Source of the DNA: Bacteroidales bacterium
Lineage (GTDB): Bacteria; Bacteroidota; Bacteroidia; Bacteroidales; JAOZVK01
Assembly: GCA_029938185.1 (NCBI GenBank)
Contig: JAOZVK010000287.1
Coordinates: 1 to 7,373 of the forward strand
Direction of reading: 5' to 3'
Length of the DNA stretch: 7,373 bases
Shown piece after piece: positions 1-5,705 of this stretch (positions are counted from its first letter, which is position 1; the number at the start of each line of letters is the position of its first letter). Below the pieces are notes generated by a model that ran no database searches, had not been told where the DNA came from, and saw nothing but the letters and a program-made list of their open reading frames with translations. Both the position numbers and the translations under genes were made by a program.

Positions 1-42
1 ATGATTTTTCAGTGCTAAAAACCCCCAATTATTAACACCCCA

Positions 43-55
43 GTCGAAGACCTTA
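43..55 (-). repeat. Fragment of R-repeat end, inverted
   Basis: Thirteen bases here (GTCGAAGACCTTA) are the exact reverse complement of the first 13 bases of the 103-bp R repeat found at 2728 and 7147. Bases 1-42 do not clearly continue the repeat, so this is either a worn fragment or an isolated hairpin of the same type. In R orientation it reads AGGTC-TTC-GACTG, a 4-pair hairpin with one G-T wobble and the same TTC loop. It lies just past the stop codon of the minus-strand lipoprotein gene. The rest of bases 1-69 shows nothing else I can support. Confidence 0.4.
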
Positions 56-69
56 AATTATGTATTGTG

Positions 70-1461
70 TTACAATCCATTAATAACATCATCTAAATTT
101 GCTGTATTATTAAGCGGCTTGCTATTAGCATTCAAATCAAAAGTAAATGATTCTGAGTCAGTTGATGGTTCAAGTATCATTTTTTTGAACTTTTGCGAAC
201 TATATGTTGCAATATTGTTATCAGGAAGAATTGCGATTAAAACATTTTTTTTGTTAGGATTGTACGAAAATTTATCAAAATTTCTTGCATCATATTTTTT
301 AACAACACTTCCACCTTCGGTAACATGATATACACTAATCATATTTAGAGGTATATTATCACCCTGTTCTTTTACTAAATTAAATTTTGCTTTTACCCAT
401 ACTCTTTTAGGGTCTTTGTATATTGCGTCCCAGTTATGCCAACCTAATGAAGTTATAGGCACTGTGTTTTCAAAACGAGCCATATTTTCAATTCTTTTTT
501 TCTCAGCTCTCAATCTTCCTAGAATACCAATTTGTTCGTTGTATTTTTTAAGAGCGAGTTTGTAGTTTCGTCCAGCCAAAATAGGGCTTAATAAAATAGA
601 ATCGTTACCTTCAACACTATACAATTTAAGTTTGTATACATTATTTGCTTCTGTTTTTTCTAATTTCTTTTTTATCCAATATTCTTTCAATATTTCATCA
701 GCCACCTTGCTCTTTTGTATTTTTGCATATTTCCACATCAATCCTTTATAGTCTTTTAGTTCTTCAATATTATCATATTTAAATCTTATATCCAACACAA
801 AGTCGTTATCTTTATAATAAGAATAAGGTTTTTCAAGGCTGTTTAATTTTTCTATTTGAGCATTAAGCTTGTCTAATTGTTTGGTTCGTTGTACTATAGT
901 TCCATTTTCTTTAGGTGTTTTTAAAGTATTATTTGGGTCATCGTTTGGTGCATGTGTCCAACCTTTATTTTCGTCTAAAAGATATAAATCATATTTTTCA
1001 GGAATTTTTTTTGTATAACTAATAGATAGTTGTTTCCCTTTTTTAATATATACTTTTTTGCCTTTATAATTGGCACTAATATTAAACATACCTGCTGTTT
1101 GAAAATCGTATATTTCCCCATCTTTTTCATACTGCATTGTAATTCCACTGGCAATTATATCTCCAGGAGTCTTTACTTTTTGGTATTTTATTTTTACTTC
1201 ACCATCTATTGAATTACCATTTTCATCAACAAACGCATTTGCCGGAATATCAATCTTTGTATCATTTGCATAAAATATTGATGTATCTTTGTTTGATTTT
1301 ACACCATAAGTATGCACTGGAATTTTTACATTTTTTAAAGGTTTTTCAATAGGTTCAAATTTTATCGAAGTATTTAATTCATCCGATTTATCAATTGTAG
1401 TACACGTATAAAATGTAAAAAGTACTAATGTTGCAAGAAAAAAATTTAGCTTTATTTTCAT
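70..1461 (-). CDS. Bacteroidota-type lipoprotein, unknown function
   Basis: A 463-residue predicted lipoprotein. The N-terminus has Lys residues, a hydrophobic stretch and a lipobox-like FYTC with the acylated cysteine at residue 20, so it should be exported and lipid-anchored. Residues about 60-150 form a beta-rich module with the pattern IDIPANAFVDENGN (70-83), GEVKIKYQ, SGITMQYEKDG and TAGMFNISA (122-130), then a Lys-rich KGKKVYIKKGK strand. Bacteroidota encode many poorly described lipoproteins with this 'PanAFvdenG ... SGI-M ... aGMf' pattern; that family memory was not checked by a search. The middle (about 190-345) is Lys/Glu-rich and probably helical, and a second beta-like domain starts near the WHNWD motif. 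No catalytic motif is visible. The start is the only Met before the signal peptide; upstream is A/T-rich without a Shine-Dalgarno. It is divergent from the hydrolase-fold gene and has no visible operon partner. Confidence 0.85.
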   Translation of the reverse strand: MKIKLNFFLATLVLFTFYTCTTIDKSDELNTSIKFEPIEKPLKNVKIPVHTYGVKSNKDTSIFYANDTKIDIPANAFVDENGNSIDGEVKIKYQKVKTPGDIIASGITMQYEKDGEIYDFQTAGMFNISANYKGKKVYIKKGKQLSISYTKKIPEKYDLYLLDENKGWTHAPNDDPNNTLKTPKENGTIVQRTKQLDKLNAQIEKLNSLEKPYSYYKDNDFVLDIRFKYDNIEELKDYKGLMWKYAKIQKSKVADEILKEYWIKKKLEKTEANNVYKLKLYSVEGNDSILLSPILAGRNYKLALKKYNEQIGILGRLRAEKKRIENMARFENTVPITSLGWHNWDAIYKDPKRVWVKAKFNLVKEQGDNIPLNMISVYHVTEGGSVVKKYDARNFDKFSYNPNKKNVLIAILPDNNIATYSSQKFKKMILEPSTDSESFTFDLNANSKPLNNTANLDDVINGL

Positions 1462-1580
1462 GTTATAAAATTTTAATTTAATTTATTTTTTAATAACTTA
1501 ATTTAAGGTATATACCCTTTTTAGTGATAAGAACGAAATATTATCTTTAAAGTTACAAAATGTCTCATATAATTATAAAA

Positions 1581-1660
1581 TAAAGTTTTCGACTTTTTTA
1601 ATATTGTTTACACATAATATGTAACAAACTGTATTTCAAAAACAAAATTTATAAAATAGT
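1581..1660 (+). repeat. Diverged copy of R repeat (R3)
   Basis: Aligns without gaps to the first part of the R repeat at 2728, with a constant offset of 1147, through the shared block GTATTTCAAAAA. Beyond that it aligns only with a small gap. Nearly all differences are C to T or G to A. Two of the hairpins seen in R remain paired here despite base changes: AAGTT-TTC-GACTT at 1583-1595 (R has AGGTC-TTC-GACCT), and TGT-TTAC-ACA at 1605-1614 (R has TGC-TTAC-GCA). It is an old member of the same family. Confidence 0.7.
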
Positions 1661-1711
1661 TATATTTTATTTACATTTATATATAAAAAATTGTAATAAA
1701 TTTCGATATAT

Positions 1712-1745
1712 GCAACATTAGTAAGTTCAAAGAGTCATATCTTTT
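1712..1745 (-). repeat. Diverged inverted R-type end (R5)
   Basis: Begins GCAACAT, then 6 bases, then GTTCAAAGAGTCA and a CTT-rich tail. This matches the order and spacing of the inverted R-type element at 5872-5905 (GCAACAT, 7 bases, GACTCGAAGAGTCA, then CTT). The palindrome has decayed here. Together with the forward copy at 1581 it leaves the 1581-1745 interval bounded by imperfect inverted repeats. Confidence 0.45.
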
Positions 1746-1859
1746 TCAAATTAAAAGTTAAATTTACAAATTATATTTTACTTTGGTAAACATTTTGTAT
1801 CATTTAAAAAATATAAAATTAAGCAATGTTAAAAGCTCAAAAAACCCAATAATTATAAT

Positions 1860-2603
1860 ATGAGTAATTCAATATTAGATGATTTCACAATCACAAAAAG
1901 AATATTTTTTCCAAGATATAAAAAATTTCCAAATCCATTTTGGATACAAACTAATGATGTTCAGCTATCATGCTTTTATAAAAAAAATGAATTTAATAGC
2001 AAAACAATCATAATATTTCATCATGGAAATGAAGTTGTAAGCGACTATTTTGATGTATTTGTTCCCGAATTAACAAAAAGGAATTATAATGTTTTTATAT
2101 CTGAATATAGAAATTTCTCAATGTCAAATGGTACGCCTAGTCTGATTAATCATATCGAAGATATAAAAACAATTATAAAAGCACTAAATGTTCCATTTAA
2201 AGATGTTATAGTTTATGGTAAAGCAATAGGTTCGTTGTATGCAATTCACGCAGTTACGCTTTTTCCAGATATTAGTACACTAATAATTGATAGTGGAATA
2301 GGCGATGCCTATAAAAGATTGGAAAGACGTGTTAGCCACGAGGATATTGATGTTACAGAAAATGAAATGAAAAGTGAGGTTCTAAAATATTTTGATACAA
2401 AAACAAAGCTAAATAATTATAAAGGTAAAACATTGATTGTACGTAGAAACAGTAATTTAAAACAAACCGATGCTAATGAAATTTATGAATGGGCAAATAT
2501 GCCTAAAAAGCTAAAAGTTTTTAAGATTGATATTCATGAAGATATATTTTCAACAAGTATAGATGAGTATTTCAATACTATTGAGGAGTTTATAAATCAA
2601 TAA
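1860..2603 (+). CDS. Alpha/beta-hydrolase-fold protein, likely inactive
   Basis: A 247-residue protein with the layout of the ABHD17/Bem46-like branch of the alpha/beta-hydrolase fold. It has an oxyanion-type HHGN at 54-57, a strand plus SEYRNFSMSNGTPS at 81-94 (the usual 'DYRGYG.S.G.PS' position), the nucleophile elbow at 120-124, and a C-terminal strand and His at 189-226. The elbow reads GKAIG, so Ala122 (codon GCA at 2223-2225) sits where the catalytic Ser of GxSxG should be. The acid position after strand 7, usually HGxxD, reads RRNSN and gives Asn199. Only the His (226, in IHED) remains. I infer a non-hydrolytic pseudoenzyme with a binding or regulatory role. There is no signal peptide, so it is likely cytoplasmic. 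The reading frame is intact, which argues against plain decay. The start lacks a Shine-Dalgarno, and no close upstream in-frame start is evident. Confidence 0.88.
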   Translation: MSNSILDDFTITKRIFFPRYKKFPNPFWIQTNDVQLSCFYKKNEFNSKTIIIFHHGNEVVSDYFDVFVPELTKRNYNVFISEYRNFSMSNGTPSLINHIEDIKTIIKALNVPFKDVIVYGKAIGSLYAIHAVTLFPDISTLIIDSGIGDAYKRLERRVSHEDIDVTENEMKSEVLKYFDTKTKLNNYKGKTLIVRRNSNLKQTDANEIYEWANMPKKLKVFKIDIHEDIFSTSIDEYFNTIEEFINQ

Positions 2604-2727
2604 CTAAGTAATTGACAATTTTGCATATGCTTTGCTTTTTTTGCGTATTTTTTCCTTTAGCGGCTTTTGTGTAAAATCTGTATTGTATTGATTATTAGAG
2701 GACTTTATTTTTTATAAACAAACCCTG

Positions 2728-2830
2728 TAAGGTCTTCGACCTATTTAATGTTGCTTACGCAAGATATATAATAAACGGTATTTCAAAAAGTAAGCTCTAT
2801 ACTAAATAGGTAAAAACTTTTGTATGGGTG
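2728..2830 (+). repeat. Dispersed repeat R, copy 1
   Basis: A 103-bp sequence that recurs at 7147-7249 with a single difference (G at 2826, A at 7245). It contains a short hairpin AGGTC-TTC-GACCT (2730-2742). It also holds an outer stem ACCTATTTA (2739-2747) with TAAATAGGT (2803-2811), and an inner stem GCTTAC (2753-2758) with GTAAGC (2790-2795). A TTGC-TTAC-GCAA hairpin (2751-2762) competes with the inner stem. The whole is a roughly 75-base imperfect palindrome with a hairpin at one side. No ORF is supported. It could be a small mobile palindromic element or a structured RNA. Confidence 0.9.
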
Positions 2831-2939
2831 CTTACATCTTATTTATATGGCTTATATTTTGCATTAATTTTAATATGAATAATTTTTGCAATCCTATCTT
2901 TATTCTAAAATAATATACACATATTTAAGTTGAAAAATA

Positions 2940-2947
2940 TATCTTTG
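2940..2947 (+). promoter_or_regulatory. Bacteroidota -7 promoter box
   Basis: TATCTTTG matches the Bacteroidota primary sigma-factor -7 consensus TAnnTTTG at all fixed positions. It lies 34 bases before the peptidase start, which would give a short leader of roughly 28 bases. No clear TTTG -33 element is seen at the expected distance upstream, which lowers confidence. Confidence 0.45.
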
Positions 2948-2981
2948 TGATTTCAATGTTAAACTAAATCCATTATACAAA

Positions 2982-4655
2982 ATGAAAAATTATAAATTTC
3001 TTTACATCTTTCTTGTTGTAATATTTGTTAGCATTACATCATGTAATAATCAGCAAGAAAAAAAAATAAAAGAAAAAATGAATGTTGAACAAAAAGATAC
3101 ATTAAGCGAAATGCAGAAAAAAGTAAACGAGTTTGCTAAGTTTGAATTGAATTATGATATGAGCAAACTAACAGATAAACAAAAGCAAATGCTTCCTCTA
3201 TTTTTTGAAGCTGCAAAAATCATGGATGATATTTTTTGGACTCAAGCGTATGGTAATAAACAAGAATTGCTTGCAAGTATAGACGATGAGGCTACAAAAA
3301 AATTTGTACAGATAAACTACGGACCTTGGGAAAGACTAAACGGAAATAAATCTTTTATTGATAAATTTGGTAAAAAACCAGCTGGTGCAAATTTTTATCC
3401 GCAAGATATGACCGAAAAAGAATATAAAGAGCTAAAAGACAAAACAAAATCAAGTCTGTATACTTTAATAAAAAGAAAAGAGGATGGTAGTCTTGAAGTT
3501 GTTCCGTATCATATTGCATACAAAGAAAAAATTGAAAAAGTATCGCAATTACTAAAAAAAGCTTCAGAACTTGCAGAAAATCCAGGTTTAAAAAAATATT
3601 TAGAATTACGCTCAAAAGCATTATTAAACGATGATTATTTTGCAAGTGATATGGCTTGGATGGATATGAAAACTAATACATTAGATTTTGTTGTAGGTCC
3701 AATTGAAAATTATGAAGATGCATTATATGGCTCAAAAGCTGCTCACGAAGCATATATTCTTATAAAAGATCAGGTGTGGAGCAAAAAACTTGAAAAATAT
3801 GCTGCAATGCTACCCGAAATGCAAAAAAGTTTACCTGTAGACCCAAAATATAAAAAAGAAACTCCAGGTAGTAATTCAGACCTAGGTGCATATGATGTTT
3901 TATTTTATGCAGGTGATTGTAATGCAGGAAGCAAAACTATTGCTATAAATCTTCCAAACGACGAAAAAGTACAATTAAAAAAAGGAAGTAGAAGACTTCA
4001 ACTAAAAAATGCTATGAGAGCAAAATTTGATAAAATTCTACTACCTATTAGCAAAGTATTAATTGCTGACGACCAACAAAAACATATTACATACGATGCT
4101 TTTTTTTCAAATACTATGTTTCATGAAGTTGCTCATGGATTAGGTATAAAAAATACAATTGACGGCAAATCTACTGCAAGAGAAGCTTTAAAAGAAGTAT
4201 ACTCGGCAATAGAAGAAGGAAAAGCTGACATCTTAGGTTTATATTTAGTAACAAAACTTCACGAAAAAGGTGAACTCGGCAATGCTGATTTAATGGATAA
4301 CTACGTTACTTTTATGGCAGGTATTTTCCGTTCTGTACGATTTGGCGTTTCAAGTTCTCATGGAAAAGCGAATATGATTCGTTTCTATTATTTTCAGGAA
4401 AAAGACGCATTCACCAAAGACCCAAAAACTGGAAAATATAGTATAAATTTCGAGAAAATGAAAGAAGCTATGAATGCTTTATCTGCTGATATTTTGAAAC
4501 TTCAGGGAGACGGTGATTATGAAGGAGCAAAAAAACTAATAGCTGAAAAAGGAATAATTAAAGAAGAACTTCAAAAAGATTTAGATTTGATTTCGGAAAA
4601 AGGTATTCCTAAGGATATTATTTTTATTCAAGGTAAAGAAGTTATTGGTCTTTAA
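2982..4655 (+). CDS. Dipeptidyl peptidase III-like (M49) lipoprotein
   Basis: A 557-residue predicted zinc metallopeptidase related to dipeptidyl peptidase III (family M49), which removes dipeptides from peptide N-termini. The signal peptide ends in ITSC, with the lipidation cysteine at 21, so the enzyme should be anchored in the periplasm or outer membrane. The zinc site is HEVAH at 381-385, with His381, His385 and catalytic Glu382. The second motif EEGKAD is at 411-416, matching the family's EExxA(E/D). Other stretches typical of the Bacteroidota branch are YGPWERL (113-119), KPAGANFYPQDM (132-143) and a GSKTIAINLPND strand. Classical M49 enzymes carry the hexapeptide HExxGH; this one has the shorter HExxH, as described for the Caldithrix abyssi enzyme. 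The catalytic residues look intact. The start is fixed by the signal peptide and an upstream promoter box. The last eight codons, including the stop, lie inside a tandem duplication. Confidence 0.9.
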   Translation: MKNYKFLYIFLVVIFVSITSCNNQQEKKIKEKMNVEQKDTLSEMQKKVNEFAKFELNYDMSKLTDKQKQMLPLFFEAAKIMDDIFWTQAYGNKQELLASIDDEATKKFVQINYGPWERLNGNKSFIDKFGKKPAGANFYPQDMTEKEYKELKDKTKSSLYTLIKRKEDGSLEVVPYHIAYKEKIEKVSQLLKKASELAENPGLKKYLELRSKALLNDDYFASDMAWMDMKTNTLDFVVGPIENYEDALYGSKAAHEAYILIKDQVWSKKLEKYAAMLPEMQKSLPVDPKYKKETPGSNSDLGAYDVLFYAGDCNAGSKTIAINLPNDEKVQLKKGSRRLQLKNAMRAKFDKILLPISKVLIADDQQKHITYDAFFSNTMFHEVAHGLGIKNTIDGKSTAREALKEVYSAIEEGKADILGLYLVTKLHEKGELGNADLMDNYVTFMAGIFRSVRFGVSSSHGKANMIRFYYFQEKDAFTKDPKTGKYSINFEKMKEAMNALSADILKLQGDGDYEGAKKLIAEKGIIKEELQKDLDLISEKGIPKDIIFIQGKEVIGL

Positions 4656-4782
4656 ATAATTAAAAACTAAACTGTGCAATCAAAAAGTCCGTAAGGACGA
4701 CCTATTGTTAGCCCCGTATGAAGCAAAGCGAAATGCGGGGAATGCAAGTATAATAATACAAGCAACATTAAATGATATATAA
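4632..4782 (+). repeat. Tandem duplication, copy 1
   Basis: This 151-bp unit starts within the last codons of the peptidase gene (GKEVIGL and stop), runs through the spacer with two hairpins, and ends in ATGATATATAA, the same bases that open the next gene. It is repeated at 4785-4931 with one substitution (AAATAATT versus AAATAGTT) and a 4-base deletion (TAAT, 4754-4757 in this copy). The ATG of this copy (4772) opens only a 5-codon ghost, MIYKW and stop. The peptidase frame uses this copy's tail. Confidence 0.93.
4687..4740 (+). other. Paired hairpins in spacer (copy 1)
   Basis: Two stem-loops lie here. The first is GTCC-GTAA-GGAC at 4687-4698, whose GTAA loop fits the stable GNRA type. The second pairs CCCCGTAT (4712-4719) with ATGCGGGG (4733-4740): eight pairs including one wobble, with a 13-base loop containing GCAAAGC. 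The second is by far the most GC-rich structure in the window and starts 56 bases after the peptidase stop. No T-run follows, so it is not a standard intrinsic terminator. It may stabilise the mRNA 3' end or be part of a dispersed element. Confidence 0.65.
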
Positions 4783-4784
4783 AT

Positions 4785-4931
4785 GGTAAAGAAGTTATTG
4801 GTCTTTAAATAGTTAAAAACTAAACTGTGCAATCAAAAAGTCCGTAAGGACGACCTATTGTTAGCCCCGTATGAAGCAAAGCGAAATGCGGGGAATGCAA
4901 GTATAAACAAGCAACATTAAATGATATATAA
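4785..4931 (+). repeat. Tandem duplication, copy 2
   Basis: The second, 147-bp copy of the 4632 unit. It carries a non-coding ghost of the peptidase tail (GGTAAAG to TTTAA, 4785-4808), the same two hairpins (4840-4851 and 4865-4893), and the real start region of the ferredoxin-like gene. The two copies are joined by AT at 4783-4784. The near identity of non-coding bases points to a recent event. Confidence 0.93.
4840..4893 (+). other. Paired hairpins in spacer (copy 2)
   Basis: An exact second copy of the two stem-loops at 4687-4740: GTCC-GTAA-GGAC at 4840-4851 and the CCCCGTAT/ATGCGGGG stem at 4865-4893. The ferredoxin-like gene starts 27 bases after the second stem, so in this copy the structure sits in a leader position as well as behind the duplicated peptidase tail. 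Confidence 0.65.
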
Positions 4932-5688
4932 TATGAAAGAACAAGTATACATTTGCAATTGCAAAAATGATGGTAAATTAGAAAAAGAAAAAATAAATAA
5001 TTTAACAAAAGTTTTATCTACTTGTGATGTTGATATTACGCAGATAGAAGATATATGTGCAAGCGTTATCGAAAATCCTAAAAGCTTACAAAATTTGTTT
5101 CAGAACAAAAAAACTACACTTTTTGCTTGCGAACCACGAGCAATGGAATGGCTATTGAAATATATTGATATAAATAAGTCTGATATTGATTATCATAATA
5201 TTAACTCTTTTAAATTAGAATCGGTAAACACAATGTTTGAAACTGGTGTGAGTAGCCAAAATACAACTATAAATTATGTAGATAAAACCAAACCTTGGTA
5301 TCCTATTATTGATTTTGAAAGATGTACGCATTGTCTGAAATGTTTGAATTTTTGTCTTTTTGGTGTTTATACAATAGATAAGAATAAAAAAATTGCTGTA
5401 GAAAACCCTATGAATTGCAAAGATATGTGTCCTGCATGTTCAAGAGTTTGTCCAGAACAAGCAATAATTTTTCCTAAACATTCTGATAGTAGTTTGAGTG
5501 GAAAAATAATTGAGAACATAGATGAGGATAGCAATTTGATAGAAGAAATGCAAAATGATGATATTTATAATGTTTTAGAAAAAAGAAGAAAAAAACTAAA
5601 CACTAAATTATTAAAAAAAAACCAAGTAAAAATAGCAAAAGAAGAGCGTAACAGTTGTAGTTGCAAAAATATAGATGATTGTTGTTAA
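4921..5688 (+). CDS. HdrA-like ferredoxin, two 4Fe-4S clusters
   Basis: A 255-residue iron-sulfur protein without signal peptide. Residues 9-80 resemble the N-terminal segment of HdrA-type proteins: VYICNC at 9-14, DICA at 44-47 and ACEPRAMEWL at 69-78 correspond to the 'CHCG ... LCSE ... ACSPRTHE' landmarks. The flavin domain of HdrA is absent. Residues 135-145 (C-x2-C-x2-C-x3-C) and 166-177 (C-x3-C-x2-C-x3-C, then PEQAI) are two 4Fe-4S motifs; the second has one extra residue in its first gap. A charged helical tail ends in CSC at 246-248 and CC at 254-255, which may bind metal. The likely role is electron transfer, perhaps to the radical SAM enzyme downstream. Met5 (4933) is an equally good or better start, since the first ATG lies in the duplicated repeat. 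There is no Shine-Dalgarno before either start. Confidence 0.85.
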   Translation: MIYNMKEQVYICNCKNDGKLEKEKINNLTKVLSTCDVDITQIEDICASVIENPKSLQNLFQNKKTTLFACEPRAMEWLLKYIDINKSDIDYHNINSFKLESVNTMFETGVSSQNTTINYVDKTKPWYPIIDFERCTHCLKCLNFCLFGVYTIDKNKKIAVENPMNCKDMCPACSRVCPEQAIIFPKHSDSSLSGKIIENIDEDSNLIEEMQNDDIYNVLEKRRKKLNTKLLKKNQVKIAKEERNSCSCKNIDDCC

Positions 5689-5705
5689 GGAAATTACGAA
5701 TTACA

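Larger units (their letters stand above)
1462..1859. other. Divergent intergenic region with decayed repeats
   Basis: These 398 bases separate two divergently read genes and are extremely A/T-rich. They should hold both promoters, but no exact TAnnTTTG box is visible for either gene. The closest on the plus strand is TTACTTTG at 1778-1785 (one mismatch), about 75 bases before the hydrolase-fold start. The recognisable content is two decayed R-family members, forward at 1581-1660 and inverted at 1712-1745. A tiny 8-codon ORF at 1826 is not convincing. Confidence 0.6.
2604..2981. other. Intergenic region with repeats and promoter
   Basis: These 378 bases lie between two co-directional genes. 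From about 2625 to 2672 the minus strand carries a string of CAAA, GCTAAAGG, CGCAAA and GCAAAG motifs, resembling the CAAAG-type repeat at 7348-7373. The R1 repeat occupies 2728-2830, and a promoter-like box lies at 2940. There is no T-tailed GC hairpin after the hydrolase-fold gene, so no intrinsic terminator can be supported. Confidence 0.55.

Noticed and set aside
65..328. Plus-strand ORF opposite the lipoprotein gene (also 1030-1212)
   Set aside because: Antisense shadows of a real gene with signal peptide and family-like motifs; no independent support.
1860..2603. Hydrolase-fold gene as a pseudogene
   Set aside because: The frame is full length with fold landmarks and a normal C-terminus; only catalytic residues are replaced, which suits a pseudoenzyme better than gene decay.
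3355..3645. Minus-strand 96-codon ORF with hydrophobic translation
   Set aside because: It lies wholly inside the peptidase gene; a Leu/Phe-rich antisense frame is expected opposite Lys/Glu-rich coding DNA.
4712..4740. Rho-independent terminator after the peptidase gene
   Set aside because: The stem is strong, but AATGCAAGTATAA follows rather than a T-run, and the same structure is duplicated in front of the next gene.
4700..4745. Possible integron attC site (TGTTAGCCCC... with GC-rich stem)
   Set aside because: GTTAGCC does not fit the GTTRRRY core and no matching RYYYAAC partner is present, nor an integrase or cassette array.
4632..4931. CRISPR array
   Set aside because: Only two long units with no short repeat-spacer alternation and no cas genes.
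4820..5008. Minus-strand 62-codon ORF across the duplication
   Set aside because: It overlaps the hairpin spacer and the ferredoxin-like gene, has no recognisable domain, and its frame follows repeat sequence.
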